Positions 15,482 through 24,181 of a stretch of 64,000 nucleotides of DNA are shown in pieces. Numbering within the stretch: the stretch's first letter is position 1; the number at the start of each line of letters is the position of its first letter. The translations under genes and the position numbers were made by a program. The notes under the pieces are model-generated. The model saw only the letters and a program-made list of their open reading frames with translations. It searched no databases and was not told the origin of the DNA. The stretch is from an uncultured Christensenellaceae bacterium (lineage in GTDB: Bacteria > Bacillota > Clostridia > Christensenellales > Borkfalkiaceae), in contig CAJUPX010000005.1 of assembly GCA_910588685.1 (NCBI GenBank), positions 29,697-93,696 of the forward strand, given 5' to 3'.

Positions 15482-15988
15482 TTAAACAAGCTCTATAATA
15501 GCTTCTTCCGCTGCGTCGCCGCGGCGTTCGCCCAACACGTAAATTCTGGTGTATCCGCCGCCCTGTCCTTTTTCTTCGGCGCGCTCGGCGTATTTGGGAG
15601 CTATTTCATTGAAAAGCTTTTCCATAAGAGGGTGCTGTATATCGCCCGTTCTCTTTTTGAAGTCCGATTTTTTCTCTGCGAAAGGCTTAATTTCCTGCAA
15701 ATCGCGAAGCTTGCCCATAAGCTCTCTGCGCACTGCGAGCTTTTTGGGGCTGTCTTTTATCGCCTTTGCGGAGTATTCCTTGCCCTTGCTGTCGGTTTTA
15801 ACAACGTCATACTCGATATTTTCGTCGAATACTTTTATTGCCTTGGTTATAATCTTTTCAACGTAAGGCTGCAATTCTTTTGCCTTTGCCTTGGTGGTGG
15901 TTATTTTTCCGTACCAAAGGAGTTCGGAAGCCTGATTCCTTAAAAGCGCTTTCCTCTGCTCCGCTGTTCTGCCTAATTTACCCGGCAT
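15482..15988 (-). CDS. rplQ: ribosomal protein L17 with internal insertions
   Basis: 168 residues; the bacterial norm is about 115-130. The start (GKLGRTAEQRKALLRNQASE), the helix ITTTKAKAKELQPYVEKIIT and the end (GGYTRIYVLGERRGDAAEEA) are clearly L17. An extra stretch of about 30 residues (NIEYDVVKTDSKGKEYSAKA) sits after the first conserved helix, and a second shorter one (DLQEIKPFAEKKSDFKKRTG) before PLMEKLFNEIAPKY. Last gene of the operon, 4 nt after rpoA. Confidence 0.95.
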   Translation of the reverse strand: MPGKLGRTAEQRKALLRNQASELLWYGKITTTKAKAKELQPYVEKIITKAIKVFDENIEYDVVKTDSKGKEYSAKAIKDSPKKLAVRRELMGKLRDLQEIKPFAEKKSDFKKRTGDIQHPLMEKLFNEIAPKYAERAEEKGQGGGYTRIYVLGERRGDAAEEAIIELV

Positions 15989-15992
15989 TGTA

Positions 15993-16946
15993 TTAGTCCT
16001 CCTTGTTTGAAAGTGAAAGCCCGTAGGATTGAAGCTTTAAAATTACTTCGTCCAAAGACTTCCTGCCAAGGTTTCTCACCTTTAACATTTCGTCTTCCGT
16101 CTTTCTCGTTAAGTCTTCTACGGTATGAATGTTTGCACGCTTTAAGCAGTTGTAAGAACGAACCGACAGATCCATATCCTCAATTGCCATTGCAAGAATT
16201 TTCGCCTGCTTGTCGTCCTCGTTTTTAACGAGTATGTCCATATCCTTAATGGTTTCGGACAAATCAACAAACAGCGATATGTGGTCCTGCATAATTTTAG
16301 CCGCCAAAGATACTATTTCCTTTGCGCTGAACGCTCCGTTGGTCCATACTTCAAGCGTAAGCTTGTCATAGTCGGTATTCTGACCCACGCGGGTGTTTTC
16401 AACCGAATAGTTTACCTTTTTAACGGGCGTGTAAATACTGTCGATGGGAATGTAGTCGAGGTATTCCGTACGCGTGTGATCCGCACCTTTGTATCCTCTG
16501 CCTCTGCCTATGGTTATTTCCATATCGATTTTGCCGCCCTCGTCGATGTAGCAGATGTGCTGGTCGGCGTTGATTATTTCTATTTCGGCGTCCTCGGAAA
16601 TGTCGCCCGCTTTAACTTCGCAGGGACCTTCTTTATAGAGGTGAACTACTTTAACGTAATCTTTATCGGTTATTGTCGTTTTGATAGCAAGCGTTTTGAG
16701 GTTGAGAATAATTTCCGTAACGTCCTCTTTAACACCCTTAATTGCGGAAAATTCGTGTTTTACGCTGCCGTCCAAAAATCTGATTCCCTGAGCCGCCGCA
16801 CCGGGAAGCGCGGAGAGCAGTATTCTTCTGAGGCAGTTGCCTATAGTAAGACCGAAGCCCTTTTCAAGCGGGTCAACGATGATTTTAGCATAGGATTTCT
16901 CTTCGTTTTCCTCAACTTCTATTTTGGGCATATCCATTTCGATCAT
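15993..16946 (-). CDS. rpoA: DNA-directed RNA polymerase alpha subunit
   Basis: 317 residues. The N-terminal assembly domain shows PLEKGFGLTIGNCLRRILLS and the insert ITIGRGRGYKGAD. After a linker, the C-terminal domain with two helix-hairpin-helix elements (RSYNCLKRANIHTVEDLTRK, LGRKSLDEVILKL) contacts UP elements and activators. Normal length; sits between rpsD and rplQ as in most Firmicutes. Confidence 0.98.
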   Translation of the reverse strand: MIEMDMPKIEVEENEEKSYAKIIVDPLEKGFGLTIGNCLRRILLSALPGAAAQGIRFLDGSVKHEFSAIKGVKEDVTEIILNLKTLAIKTTITDKDYVKVVHLYKEGPCEVKAGDISEDAEIEIINADQHICYIDEGGKIDMEITIGRGRGYKGADHTRTEYLDYIPIDSIYTPVKKVNYSVENTRVGQNTDYDKLTLEVWTNGAFSAKEIVSLAAKIMQDHISLFVDLSETIKDMDILVKNEDDKQAKILAMAIEDMDLSVRSYNCLKRANIHTVEDLTRKTEDEMLKVRNLGRKSLDEVILKLQSYGLSLSNKED

Positions 16947-16971
16947 AAAACTTCCTCCTTATTATTTATGA

Positions 16972-17595
16972 TTACTTGGAGTACAGCTCGACAATCATAT
17001 GCTCTGCAATCTGACTGTCAATATCCTGTCTTTCGGGAAGCGCAATAACCTTGCCCTGTAATTTATCCAAATCGAACTCCAACCACTTGGGGGTTGCCGC
17101 GGGTTTGGTGGACTTTAACGCTTCGAAATATTTATTGGAGGTTTTGCATTCTTTTACGGTGATAACGTCGCCTTTTCTAACGATGTAGGAGGGAATATTT
17201 ACCTTCTTGCCGTTTACAAGGAAATGTCCGTGGTTTACAAGCTGTCTTGCCTGCGAACGGCTTGCGCCGAAGCCCAAACGGAAAATAACGTTGTCTAATC
17301 TGCGCTCTAAGAGCGAGAGCATATTTTCACCGGTAATACCCTTGGTTCTGTCCGCTTTCTCATAGTAAGCGCGGAACTGTCCTTCCTGTACGCCGTAAAT
17401 TCTCTTAACTTTCTGTTTTTCGCGGAGCTGCTGACCGTATTCGGATACCTTTTTGCGTCCTAAGCCGTGCTGACCGGGCGCCATAGGTCTTTTTTCAAAC
17501 GGGCATTTTCCGTTGTAACATTTATCGCCTTTTAAAAACAGCTTTCCTCCTTCGCGTCTGCAAAGGCGGCATTTTGCTTCTCTGTAAGTAGCCAT
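16972..17595 (-). CDS. rpsD: ribosomal protein S4
   Basis: 207 residues. The N-terminal CRLCRREGGKLFLKGDKC...GKCPF forms a four-Cys zinc site typical of the zinc-containing S4 variant. The S4 RNA-binding domain (RRLDNVIFRLGFGASRSQAR, GHFLVNGKKVNIPSYIVRKG) is intact. S4 nucleates 30S assembly and often represses its own operon by binding the leader RNA. 14 nt downstream of rpsK. Confidence 0.98.
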   Translation of the reverse strand: MATYREAKCRLCRREGGKLFLKGDKCYNGKCPFEKRPMAPGQHGLGRKKVSEYGQQLREKQKVKRIYGVQEGQFRAYYEKADRTKGITGENMLSLLERRLDNVIFRLGFGASRSQARQLVNHGHFLVNGKKVNIPSYIVRKGDVITVKECKTSNKYFEALKSTKPAATPKWLEFDLDKLQGKVIALPERQDIDSQIAEHMIVELYSK

Positions 17596-17609
17596 TTATA
17601 TATACCTCC

Positions 17610-18005
17610 TTATACTCTGCGGCGCTTAGGCGGCCTGCAACCGTTGTGAGGAACGGGCGAAACGTCGGAAATCAAAGTAATTTCCACGTCGCACGCGCCG
17701 ATTGCGCGGATAGCCGACTCTCTGCCCGCACCGGGACCTTTTACGTAAACTTCTACCGAACGGAGCCCGTGCTCTTTTGCAGCGCGAACCGCTGTTTCGG
17801 TTGCCTGCTGTGCGGCGAACGGCGTGCCCTTTCTCGAGCCCTTGAAGCCGAGGCTGCCTGCCGACGACCAGCTTATTGCGTTACCGCTTATATCGGTAAC
17901 AGTTACGAGCGTATTGTTGAAAGAGGATTGAATATGAACCTGACCTTTATCAACTTTTTTAAGCTCTCTACGTCTTCTTGTAACGACCTTTTTTTGTTGT
18001 GCCAT
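17610..18005 (-). CDS. rpsK: ribosomal protein S11
   Basis: 131 residues with the S11 signatures GQVHIQSSFNNTLVTVTD, AAQQATETAVRAAKEHGLRS, VYVKGPGAGRESAIRAI and the basic tail VPHNGCRPPKRRRV. It lines the platform of the 30S subunit near the mRNA exit. Lies 11 nt downstream of rpsM with a strong ribosome binding site. Confidence 0.98.
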   Translation of the reverse strand: MAQQKKVVTRRRRELKKVDKGQVHIQSSFNNTLVTVTDISGNAISWSSAGSLGFKGSRKGTPFAAQQATETAVRAAKEHGLRSVEVYVKGPGAGRESAIRAIGACDVEITLISDVSPVPHNGCRPPKRRRV

Positions 18006-18016
18006 ATTATACCTCC

Positions 18017-18391
18017 TTACTTAGCGCCCTTTTTCTTTGCTACAGTGCGGCGGGGACCTTTACGCGTTCTTGCGTTGGTCTTTGTGGACTGTCCGCGAAC
18101 GGGCAAGCCCTTTCTGTGACGGATACCGCGGTAGCTGCCTATTTCCATAAGGCGTTTGATATTGAGCGATACTTCGGTACGGAGTTCGCCCTCAACCCTT
18201 AAATTGTGGTCAATGTATTCTCTTAATTTGGATACGGTGGTTTCGTCGAGATCCTTAACGCGCGTGTCAGGGTCTACGCCCGTTGCGGCAAGAATCTTTT
18301 GCGACGTTTTGAGACCGATACCGTAAATATAGGTGAGTCCTATTTCAACTCTCTTTTCTCTGGGTAAATCTACACCGGCAATACGTGCCAT
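18017..18391 (-). CDS. rpsM: ribosomal protein S13
   Basis: 124 residues, starting MARIAGVDLPREKRVEIGLT and containing the conserved SYRGIRHRKGLPVRGQSTKT and the basic C-terminal extension. It forms inter-subunit bridges with L5. Separated from rpmJ upstream by 293 bp, which hold a repeat element (18558-18682), an unusual gap for this operon. Confidence 0.98.
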   Translation of the reverse strand: MARIAGVDLPREKRVEIGLTYIYGIGLKTSQKILAATGVDPDTRVKDLDETTVSKLREYIDHNLRVEGELRTEVSLNIKRLMEIGSYRGIRHRKGLPVRGQSTKTNARTRKGPRRTVAKKKGAK

Positions 18392-18557
18392 TTTGATTTA
18401 TTTCCTCCGTTAATATTTTTGTTTTTGTATATATACCGCATAATATCCCCGTCCGTTTAAGGAATGTGAACGGGAATAACGCGAAATCGTTTTTAAAATT
18501 TGCGTGCAGGGCAAATGCCTAAAAAACGCAGAGATGCGGTGCTACCAAGCAGAGCAT

Positions 18558-18682
18558 AAAAACTCAGAGAAGCGAGCAGTTCAAGGCGCACAAACAACGA
18601 CTGACGGGAGTGTACAAAGACGTACACGACCGAAACGGTGCGCAGTGCAACGCCGAATTGAGACGCTTATATGAGTTTTTTT
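18558..18682. repeat. intergenic repeat family 1, copy A
   Basis: Starts AAAACTCAGAGAAGCGAGC and ends CTTATATGAGTTTT, so the termini are inverted (AAAACTCA with TGAGTTTT). An internal stem GTGTAC with GTACAC lies in the middle (GGGAGTGTAC...CGTACACGACC). A second partial start (ACGCAGAGATGCGGTGCTA) precedes it at 18521-18555, like copy D. It lies between rpmJ and rpsM. Confidence 0.8.
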
Positions 18683-18684
18683 AA

Positions 18685-18801
18685 TTAGCCCTGGCGCTGC
18701 TTATGCGACTTATTCTTGGAACAAATCACCATAACTTTGCCGTTTCTTTTAATAACTTTGCATTTATCGCACATAGGCTTTACAGAAGGTCTGACTTTCA
18801 T
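18685..18801 (-). CDS. rpmJ: ribosomal protein L36
   Basis: 38 residues, MKVRPSVKPMCDKCKVIKRN, followed by a second Cys and His (VICSKNKSHKQRQG). This is the zinc-binding (C+) form of L36. It is too short for most gene finders. Placed between infA and rpsM, its standard position in Firmicutes. Confidence 0.95.
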   Translation of the reverse strand: MKVRPSVKPMCDKCKVIKRNGKVMVICSKNKSHKQRQG

Positions 18802-18910
18802 AATAAAATTCTCCTTGTATGTTTCGCATAAAGACCGGCGCAGCAACGCCGCGGCTTTTTCGATTTGAGGCGATATGCCTCTTATGACCGTTTCAAAACA
18901 AACGTAACGT

Positions 18911-19132
18911 TTAGTTTTTGGAACGCCAGGTTATTCTGCCTTTTGTTAAATCGTAGGGACTCATTTCGAGTTTTACGTTGTCGCCCTCGATTATACGGAT
19001 ATAATTAAGGCGCAGCTTACCGGAAATATAGGCGGTTATCACGTGCCCGTTGGTAAGCTTTACTTTGAAGTTTGCATTAGGAAGGCACTCGATTACTTTG
19101 CCCTCTGTTTCGATAACGTCGTCTTTGGACAT
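18911..19132 (-). CDS. infA: translation initiation factor IF-1
   Basis: 73 residues forming a single S1-like OB fold: MSKDDVIETEGKVIECLPNA, FKVKLTNGHVITAYISGKLR, IRIIEGDNVKLEMSPYDLTK, GRITWR. It binds the A site of the 30S subunit during initiation. It lies 3 nt after the KOW-protein gene. Normal length. Confidence 0.97.
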   Translation of the reverse strand: MSKDDVIETEGKVIECLPNANFKVKLTNGHVITAYISGKLRLNYIRIIEGDNVKLEMSPYDLTKGRITWRSKN

Positions 19133-19135
19133 TAT

Positions 19136-19444
19136 TTACTCCTTATTTGACTTAATTTCGCCCGAATCGGGTTTGGGATAATTATAGCTTTTGAGCGCAG
19201 AATAGATTTCCGTATCGAAAACCTGTCTGCCGTCCAGAATTTTAGCGCCTATCGATTCCGATTTTTCGGGTAAAAGATATAGATGTTTTACGTTCTTTTT
19301 TTTGGGCGATTGCAGCTTTTTGAAATTGCCGTCGGTTAAGTACACAACGTCGTTTTCAATAGCGCAAATAATATAATACCTGCCCTCGTCTCTGCCTTGG
19401 GTGCTTTTGCAAATGCCGCCTATGACAGGAGTTTTAAGTTTCAT
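19136..19444 (-). CDS. KOW-domain RNA-binding protein (L14e/L6e-like)
   Basis: 102 residues. The start (VIGGICKSTQGRDEGRYYII) resembles the KOW/SH3-like domain of the eukaryote-type L14e/L6e family found in Clostridia between map and infA. An asp/glu-poor basic middle (KKLQSPKKKNVKHL) would bind RNA. Its exact role in bacteria is not established. It is coupled to infA by a 3-nt gap. Confidence 0.8.
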   Translation of the reverse strand: MKLKTPVIGGICKSTQGRDEGRYYIICAIENDVVYLTDGNFKKLQSPKKKNVKHLYLLPEKSESIGAKILDGRQVFDTEIYSALKSYNYPKPDSGEIKSNKE

Positions 19445-19460
19445 AAATTCCCTTTTTAAA

Positions 19461-20207
19461 TCAGAGCGTTAAAATTTCTACGCCGTCCTCTTTAATAAGT
19501 ACGGTATTTTCATAATGAGCCGCGGGCTTTCCGTCCGCCGTTGTAACCGTCCAGCCGTCCGCGTGATTCATATTGACTTTGTAAGTGCCCATATTTATCA
19601 TAGGCTCTATACAGATGGTCATTCCGGCTTTGAGCCGCATACCCGCGCCGCGCCTGCCGTAGTTGGGAACGGAGGGGTCTTCGTGCATTTGTCTGCCGAT
19701 ACCGTGCCCCGTAAGCGCTCTCACCACGCCGTAGCCGTTGGCTTCCGCGTGAGTCTGCACCGCGTGTCCTATATTGAACAGGGGAACGCCCGCCTGCAAA
19801 CCCTCTACCGCTTTGAAAAAACACTCCTCGGTTACTCTGACGAGCCGCCTTTTCTCTTCCGACACGTTGCCGATAAGAAAGGTTCTCGCCGCGTCGCCGT
19901 GAAATCCGTTTTTTTCGGCGGTTATGTCAACGCTTACTATGTCGCCGTCGAGCAAAACCCGGTCGCCGGGTATACCGTGCACGACAACTTCGTTGACCGA
20001 TACGCAGGAACTCGCGGGATAACCCTCGTAGCCGAGCTCCGACGGATATGCGCCGCAGGACGTTATATACTTGTTTACAAGCGTATCCACGTCTTTGGTA
20101 GTCATACCAGCGCAAATATTCTTGCCTACAAATTCGAGCGTTTCTTTGACTATGCGGCAACTCTCGCGCATATAGGCGATTTCCTGCTCGCTTTTTACGG
20201 TAAACAT
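19461..20207 (-). CDS. map: methionine aminopeptidase type I
   Basis: 248 residues. The five metal ligands of the pita-bread fold are in place: VSVDITAEKNGFHGDAART (two Asp), LTGHGIGRQMHEDP (His), ICIEPMINMG (Glu) and the final HYENTVLI (Glu). It removes N-terminal Met from nascent proteins. Its ATG overlaps the adk stop by 1 nt (TGATG), indicating coupling. Confidence 0.96.
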   Translation of the reverse strand: MFTVKSEQEIAYMRESCRIVKETLEFVGKNICAGMTTKDVDTLVNKYITSCGAYPSELGYEGYPASSCVSVNEVVVHGIPGDRVLLDGDIVSVDITAEKNGFHGDAARTFLIGNVSEEKRRLVRVTEECFFKAVEGLQAGVPLFNIGHAVQTHAEANGYGVVRALTGHGIGRQMHEDPSVPNYGRRGAGMRLKAGMTICIEPMINMGTYKVNMNHADGWTVTTADGKPAAHYENTVLIKEDGVEILTL

Positions 20208-20830
20208 CAGTGACCCAAAACCTTGCAGATTTGTTCAAAAACAAGGTCGGGGCTGCCCTCGCCGCTCTTTACAACCGCAAGCTTGCCCTGCGCTTTGTAG
20301 TAGTCGATAAGCGGCGCCGTCTGGGTATTGTAGGTATCGAGCCTTGCCTTTACCGTTTCGGGATTGTCGTCCGCACGCTGATAGAGCTCTTTTCCGCATT
20401 TTGCGCACGTCGTCGCGCCGTTTAAGGTTGAAACGTGGTAGCTTTCGCCGCAGGAGCAAACGCGTCTGCCGCAAATTCTGTCCATCAGAAGCGCTTCTTC
20501 AACGTCGATATTGAGGCATAAATCTATGTGCGCGAATTTATCGAGCTCCTGCGCCTGAAACAGGTTGCGGGGAAAACCGTCGAGCATATAGCCGTGACGT
20601 GCGTCGTCCCAGGTAAGTCTGTCCTTTACAATATCGCAGGTTACAGAATCGGGAACGAGCTTGCCCGCGTCTATATACGACTTGGCGATTTTACCTATCT
20701 CCGTGCCGCCCTTGATATTGGCGCGGAAAATGTCGCCGGTGGATATATGAAGTAATTTGTATTTTCCGGCAATTTTACTTGCCTGCGTTCCCTTGCCTGC
20801 GCCGGGAGCGCCGAGTAATATAATGTTCAT
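20207..20830 (-). CDS. adk: adenylate kinase, zinc-LID type
   Basis: 207 residues. P-loop LLGAPGAGKGTQAS, NMP-binding DGFPRNLFQAQEL and a LID domain with the zinc ligands CSCGESYH and CAKCGKEL. It interconverts 2 ADP and ATP+AMP. Slightly shorter than the usual 212-217 residues. Located between secY and map, typical of Firmicutes. Confidence 0.96.
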   Translation of the reverse strand: MNIILLGAPGAGKGTQASKIAGKYKLLHISTGDIFRANIKGGTEIGKIAKSYIDAGKLVPDSVTCDIVKDRLTWDDARHGYMLDGFPRNLFQAQELDKFAHIDLCLNIDVEEALLMDRICGRRVCSCGESYHVSTLNGATTCAKCGKELYQRADDNPETVKARLDTYNTQTAPLIDYYKAQGKLAVVKSGEGSPDLVFEQICKVLGH

Positions 20831-20885
20831 AAATTAATTAATTTTATAAAACTCAAACGAGCAGAACATAACCACCCGTTGTTAT

Positions 20886-21005
20886 AAAACGCAGAGAAGC
20901 GAGCAGAACGAGGAGCGTGAGCATTGACCGAAAGGAGTGTACATAGGCGTACACAACTGAGGCAAGCGGAACGCGACAAAGTTATACGACGCTTATATGC
21001 GTTTT
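20886..21005. repeat. intergenic repeat family 1, copy B
   Basis: Starts AAAACGCAGAGAAGCGAGC and ends CTTATATGCGTTTT. The inverted termini are AAAACGCA with TGCGTTTT, whereas copy A has AAAACTCA with TGAGTTTT: a compensatory change that keeps the pairing. The internal stem GTGTAC with GTACAC is also present. It occupies the gap between secY and adk. Confidence 0.8.
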
Positions 21006-21023
21006 GCGGGAGCAAAAGGATTT

Positions 21024-22394
21024 TTATTTTAAAAATCCTTTATAATTCTTCATCATAAGCTGCGACTCGAGCTGCTTATCAAGCTCTAACGCAACCGAAA
21101 CTACGATGAGGATACCCGTTGTGGAGAACACCGACAGAAGGGAAATATCCGGAACGCCGACGCCCGTTAATATCATTGAAAGTATTGACGGAATAAACGC
21201 GACGAGCGAGAGATAAATTGCGCCGAAAAGCGTTATTCTGTTGGAAATTTTCTTTAAATAGTCCGCGGTGGGTTTGCCGGGGCGTATGCTCTTTAACGTA
21301 CCGCCGTTCTGCTGAATGGTCCTCGAAACTTCGTCGGGGTCAAACTGCATCGACTGATAGAAGAACGCGAAAGCAAATATAAGAAGGCAAAGAATTACCA
21401 TATATATAAGCTGACCGTACCAAGCCGTGGAAGAACCCGAGAACCATTTTGCAAGCCAGTTGGCAAAGCCGCTTTCCGGCCAGAAAAGACTGGTGAGCAT
21501 CTGGGGGAAAGAGATAAGCGCAAACGCGAAGATTAAAGGCATAACGCCGGAACCGGATATACGCATAGGGATAACCGAAGTTTGTCCGCCGTACATCTTT
21601 CTGCCCTTGACCTGTTTTGCATACGTTACGGGTATTTTTCTCTCCGATAAGTCTACGGTTACTATAGCCGCAAACTCGACTACCGTAAGGATTACAAACC
21701 CTATAAGAACCCAAAGCGAAGTTAAATTACCTTTAAAAACGTCAACGAATTTGTCTACTATTGCAAGACCCGCAGTAGAAAGTATACCCACGAAAATAAG
21801 TATGGATATACCGTTTGAAATTCCGTACTCGGTAATTCTCTCGCCTATCCACATTACGAGCATTGCGCCCGCAGTATACACGACCGCGAGGAAGAAACCG
21901 GCTATAATTTTTGCGCCGAGCTCGCTTACGATGCTCTTGGAGGGGTCGTTTACGAAATATCCGAACGTTTCAAGTCTTATAGCGTCGCCCTGAATACCGA
22001 AGTTTACGATTATACCTATCGCCTGTGCAATAGCAAGGGCAATGGTTACGTAACGGGTTATCTGCGCGATTTTCTTTCTGCCCTCTTCGCCCTGTTTGGA
22101 AAGACGCTCGAGGGGAGGAATACCTACCGTCAACAGCTGGATAATAATCGAAGCGTTGATATAAGGGCTTATACCGAGTGCAAACAGCGTTGCGTTCTGC
22201 AACGAGTCGCCCGTTATGGACGATAAAAGTCCTAAAAAGCTGTTGGACTCTATCGCCGTTTTGAATTGACCTACTTCTATGCCCGGTACGGGGATATAGC
22301 AGCCCAAACGGAAGATGAGAAGAAGCAATAAGGTTATCCAGATCTTCTTTCTTATCTCCTTTATTTTAAAACACTTCTTTATTGTTTCAAACAT
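21024..22394 (-). CDS. secY: preprotein translocase subunit SecY
   Basis: 456 residues with ten hydrophobic segments. Recognisable parts are the N-terminal TM1 region (IWITLLLLLIFRLGCYIPVP), the plug region after it (NSFLGLLSSITGDSLQNATL), and the cytosolic loop motifs RKIPVTYAKQV and MQFDPDEVSRTIQQNGG. It forms the Sec channel with SecE and SecG. Normal length for the family. Confidence 0.97.
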   Translation of the reverse strand: MFETIKKCFKIKEIRKKIWITLLLLLIFRLGCYIPVPGIEVGQFKTAIESNSFLGLLSSITGDSLQNATLFALGISPYINASIIIQLLTVGIPPLERLSKQGEEGRKKIAQITRYVTIALAIAQAIGIIVNFGIQGDAIRLETFGYFVNDPSKSIVSELGAKIIAGFFLAVVYTAGAMLVMWIGERITEYGISNGISILIFVGILSTAGLAIVDKFVDVFKGNLTSLWVLIGFVILTVVEFAAIVTVDLSERKIPVTYAKQVKGRKMYGGQTSVIPMRISGSGVMPLIFAFALISFPQMLTSLFWPESGFANWLAKWFSGSSTAWYGQLIYMVILCLLIFAFAFFYQSMQFDPDEVSRTIQQNGGTLKSIRPGKPTADYLKKISNRITLFGAIYLSLVAFIPSILSMILTGVGVPDISLLSVFSTTGILIVVSVALELDKQLESQLMMKNYKGFLK

Positions 22395-22440
22395 CTTGTA
22401 CCTCTTTTAAAAGCGGTGCCGGGATAAACTAATTAATATC

Positions 22441-22890
22441 TCAGCCGATTGTTTCGCAAGTGCCGCCGGCTTTTTCAATTGCCTCTTTAGCGCTTGCGGA
22501 GAATTTTGCAGCCTTGACGGTGAGAGCAACTTTAACCTCTCCCGTGCCTAAAACCTTGAGCCCTGCGGAGTTTTTAACCGCCTTGCAGAGTCCGTTTTCC
22601 GATACGTATGCAAAATCAACTACCGTACCCGCGGGTACTTTTTCAAGTTGGCTCAAATTGATTACGGTGTAAACCGTAGCCCACTTGTTGTGGAAGCCGC
22701 GTTTGGGAATTCTTCTTGCAAGAGGCATCTGACCGCCCTCGAAACCGGGACGTACGCCGCCGCCTGAACGTGCCCACTGACCTTTATGTCCTTTGCCGGA
22801 GGTTTTGCCCGTTCCCGAGCCGATACCTCTGCCAAGTCTTTTAACCGGCTTTGTTGCACCCTCTGCGGGTGATAAAGTATCTATTCTCAT
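22441..22890 (-). CDS. rplO: ribosomal protein L15
   Basis: 149 residues: RLGRGIGSGTGKTSGKGHKG, RSGGGVRPGFEGGQMPLARR and the C-terminal VLGTGEVKVALTVKAAKFSA. It joins 23S rRNA late in assembly. It lies 46 nt upstream of secY and is separated from rpmD by 130 bp that hold short stems but no repeat copy. Confidence 0.97.
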   Translation of the reverse strand: MRIDTLSPAEGATKPVKRLGRGIGSGTGKTSGKGHKGQWARSGGGVRPGFEGGQMPLARRIPKRGFHNKWATVYTVINLSQLEKVPAGTVVDFAYVSENGLCKAVKNSAGLKVLGTGEVKVALTVKAAKFSASAKEAIEKAGGTCETIG

Positions 22891-23020
22891 AAAAATCTCC
22901 TTTTCGTGAAAATCTCGGTAAAACCTCGATTATTCACGAGATTGCTGCAGTCGTAAAACGCTTTACGGCGGAAATAAATCCCGCCTTGCGTTTTTCGCGC
23001 AAACAATTTATTAATTCTCC

Positions 23021-23194
23021 TTAAACCTTTTCAACCTTTACGAGGTGGGAAACCTTTTTAAGCTGACCCATATTTGCGGGTGTTTCCTCCAAGGTTCTGG
23101 ATTGACGTATTTTTTTAAGTCCGAGCGCGGCAACCGTAGCTTTTACGGATTCAATTTCGCCGATTACGCTCTTTACTAACGTTACTTTAACCAT
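23021..23194 (-). CDS. rpmD: ribosomal protein L30
   Basis: 57 residues, starting MVKVTLVKSVIGEIESVKAT and containing LGLKKIRQSRTLEETPANMG, the L30 signature. A short gene easily missed by automated callers. Between rpsE (11 nt) and rplO, its standard place; AGGAGG precedes the ATG. Confidence 0.96.
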   Translation of the reverse strand: MVKVTLVKSVIGEIESVKATVAALGLKKIRQSRTLEETPANMGQLKKVSHLVKVEKV

Positions 23195-23205
23195 AAATTG
23201 CCTCC

Positions 23206-23739
23206 TTATTTAAGCTCGTCTACGCTCTTTCCGCGTGCCGCAGCAATCTCTTCGGGAGATTTAAGCTCGTAAAGTCCGTATACAGCCGCTTTTACGCAGT
23301 TGATGGGGTTGGACGTTCCGTGCGACTTGGTTCTTACGTCTTTAACGCCTGCAGCCTCCATAACCGCACGGACGGGACCGCCCGCTATAACGCCGGTACC
23401 TTCTGCGGCGGGCATCATAAGCACGCTGCCTCTGCCGAAAGTGCCGAGCACGGTATGGGGAATTGACGTTTCGCTGAGAGCAACCTTTTTCATATTTCTC
23501 TTAGCCTGAGCGTTAGCTTTTTCGATTGCATCGGGAACTTCCTTGCTTTTGCCCATTCCGTAGCCTACGGAGCCCTTGCCGTCGCCCACTACTACGAGCG
23601 CGGCGAAACGCATATTTCTGCCGCCTTTAACGGTTTTGGATACTCTGTTAACCTGAATGAGCTTTTTGATTAAGCCGTCGTCCTCCTGCCTTCTTCTATC
23701 ATTATTTCTTCTTGCAGGTCTTTCTTTCCTTTCTTCCAT
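23206..23739 (-). CDS. rpsE: ribosomal protein S5
   Basis: 177 residues, using the ATG at 23739 (MEERKERPARRNNDRRRQED), which has an AAGGAG site; a longer in-frame extension overlaps rplR and is not translated. The double-stranded RNA-binding domain (IQVNRVSKTVKGGRNMRFAA) and the C-terminal domain (GRGSVLMMPAAEGTGVIAGG) are intact. S5 contributes to decoding accuracy. Confidence 0.97.
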   Translation of the reverse strand: MEERKERPARRNNDRRRQEDDGLIKKLIQVNRVSKTVKGGRNMRFAALVVVGDGKGSVGYGMGKSKEVPDAIEKANAQAKRNMKKVALSETSIPHTVLGTFGRGSVLMMPAAEGTGVIAGGPVRAVMEAAGVKDVRTKSHGTSNPINCVKAAVYGLYELKSPEEIAAARGKSVDELK

Positions 23740-23749
23740 AATAAGCTCC

Positions 23750-24118
23750 TTAGAAATTGAGTCCGGCTTCTCTTGCGCCGTCTGCCACTGCCTGTACGCG
23801 TCCGGTATAGAGGTATCCGCCTCTGTCGAAAACAACCGTTTCGATACCGAGCTTTTTAGCCTTGGCTGCAACTGCCTTGCCGACTTCCTTAGCGGCGTCG
23901 GTCTTGGACATATCGCCTATCTTTGCCTTTACTTCCTTTTCCATTGTGGAAGCCGAGCAAAGCGTAACGCCTTTAACGTCGTCTATTACCTGAGCATAAA
24001 TGTGATTAAGGCTTCTGTAAACGCTGAGACGGGGACTTTCCGCCGTGCCCTTTATCTTTTTGCGGACGCGCGCGTGTCTTCTCAGACGCTCTTCGTTTTT
24101 ATCGATTTTTTTAATCAT
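23750..24118 (-). CDS. rplR: ribosomal protein L18
   Basis: 122 residues, starting at MIKKIDKNEERLRRHARVRK (ATG 24118, AAGGAGATATT upstream). Shows TAESPRLSVYRSLNHIYAQV and VFDRGGYLYTGRVQAVADGA. It binds 5S rRNA with L5. Located 10 nt upstream of rpsE. Confidence 0.97.
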   Translation of the reverse strand: MIKKIDKNEERLRRHARVRKKIKGTAESPRLSVYRSLNHIYAQVIDDVKGVTLCSASTMEKEVKAKIGDMSKTDAAKEVGKAVAAKAKKLGIETVVFDRGGYLYTGRVQAVADGAREAGLNF

Positions 24119-24181
24119 AATATCTCCTTTAAGCAAGCAACCCTACCGGGTTTTTGTTCGCATCGGGATTATCCCGCGGAA

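Noticed and set aside
22891..23020. Short stems (for example CTCGTGAA/TTCACGAG) between rplO and rpmD, considered as another repeat copy
   Set aside because: No match to family 1 or 2 termini; too short to call.
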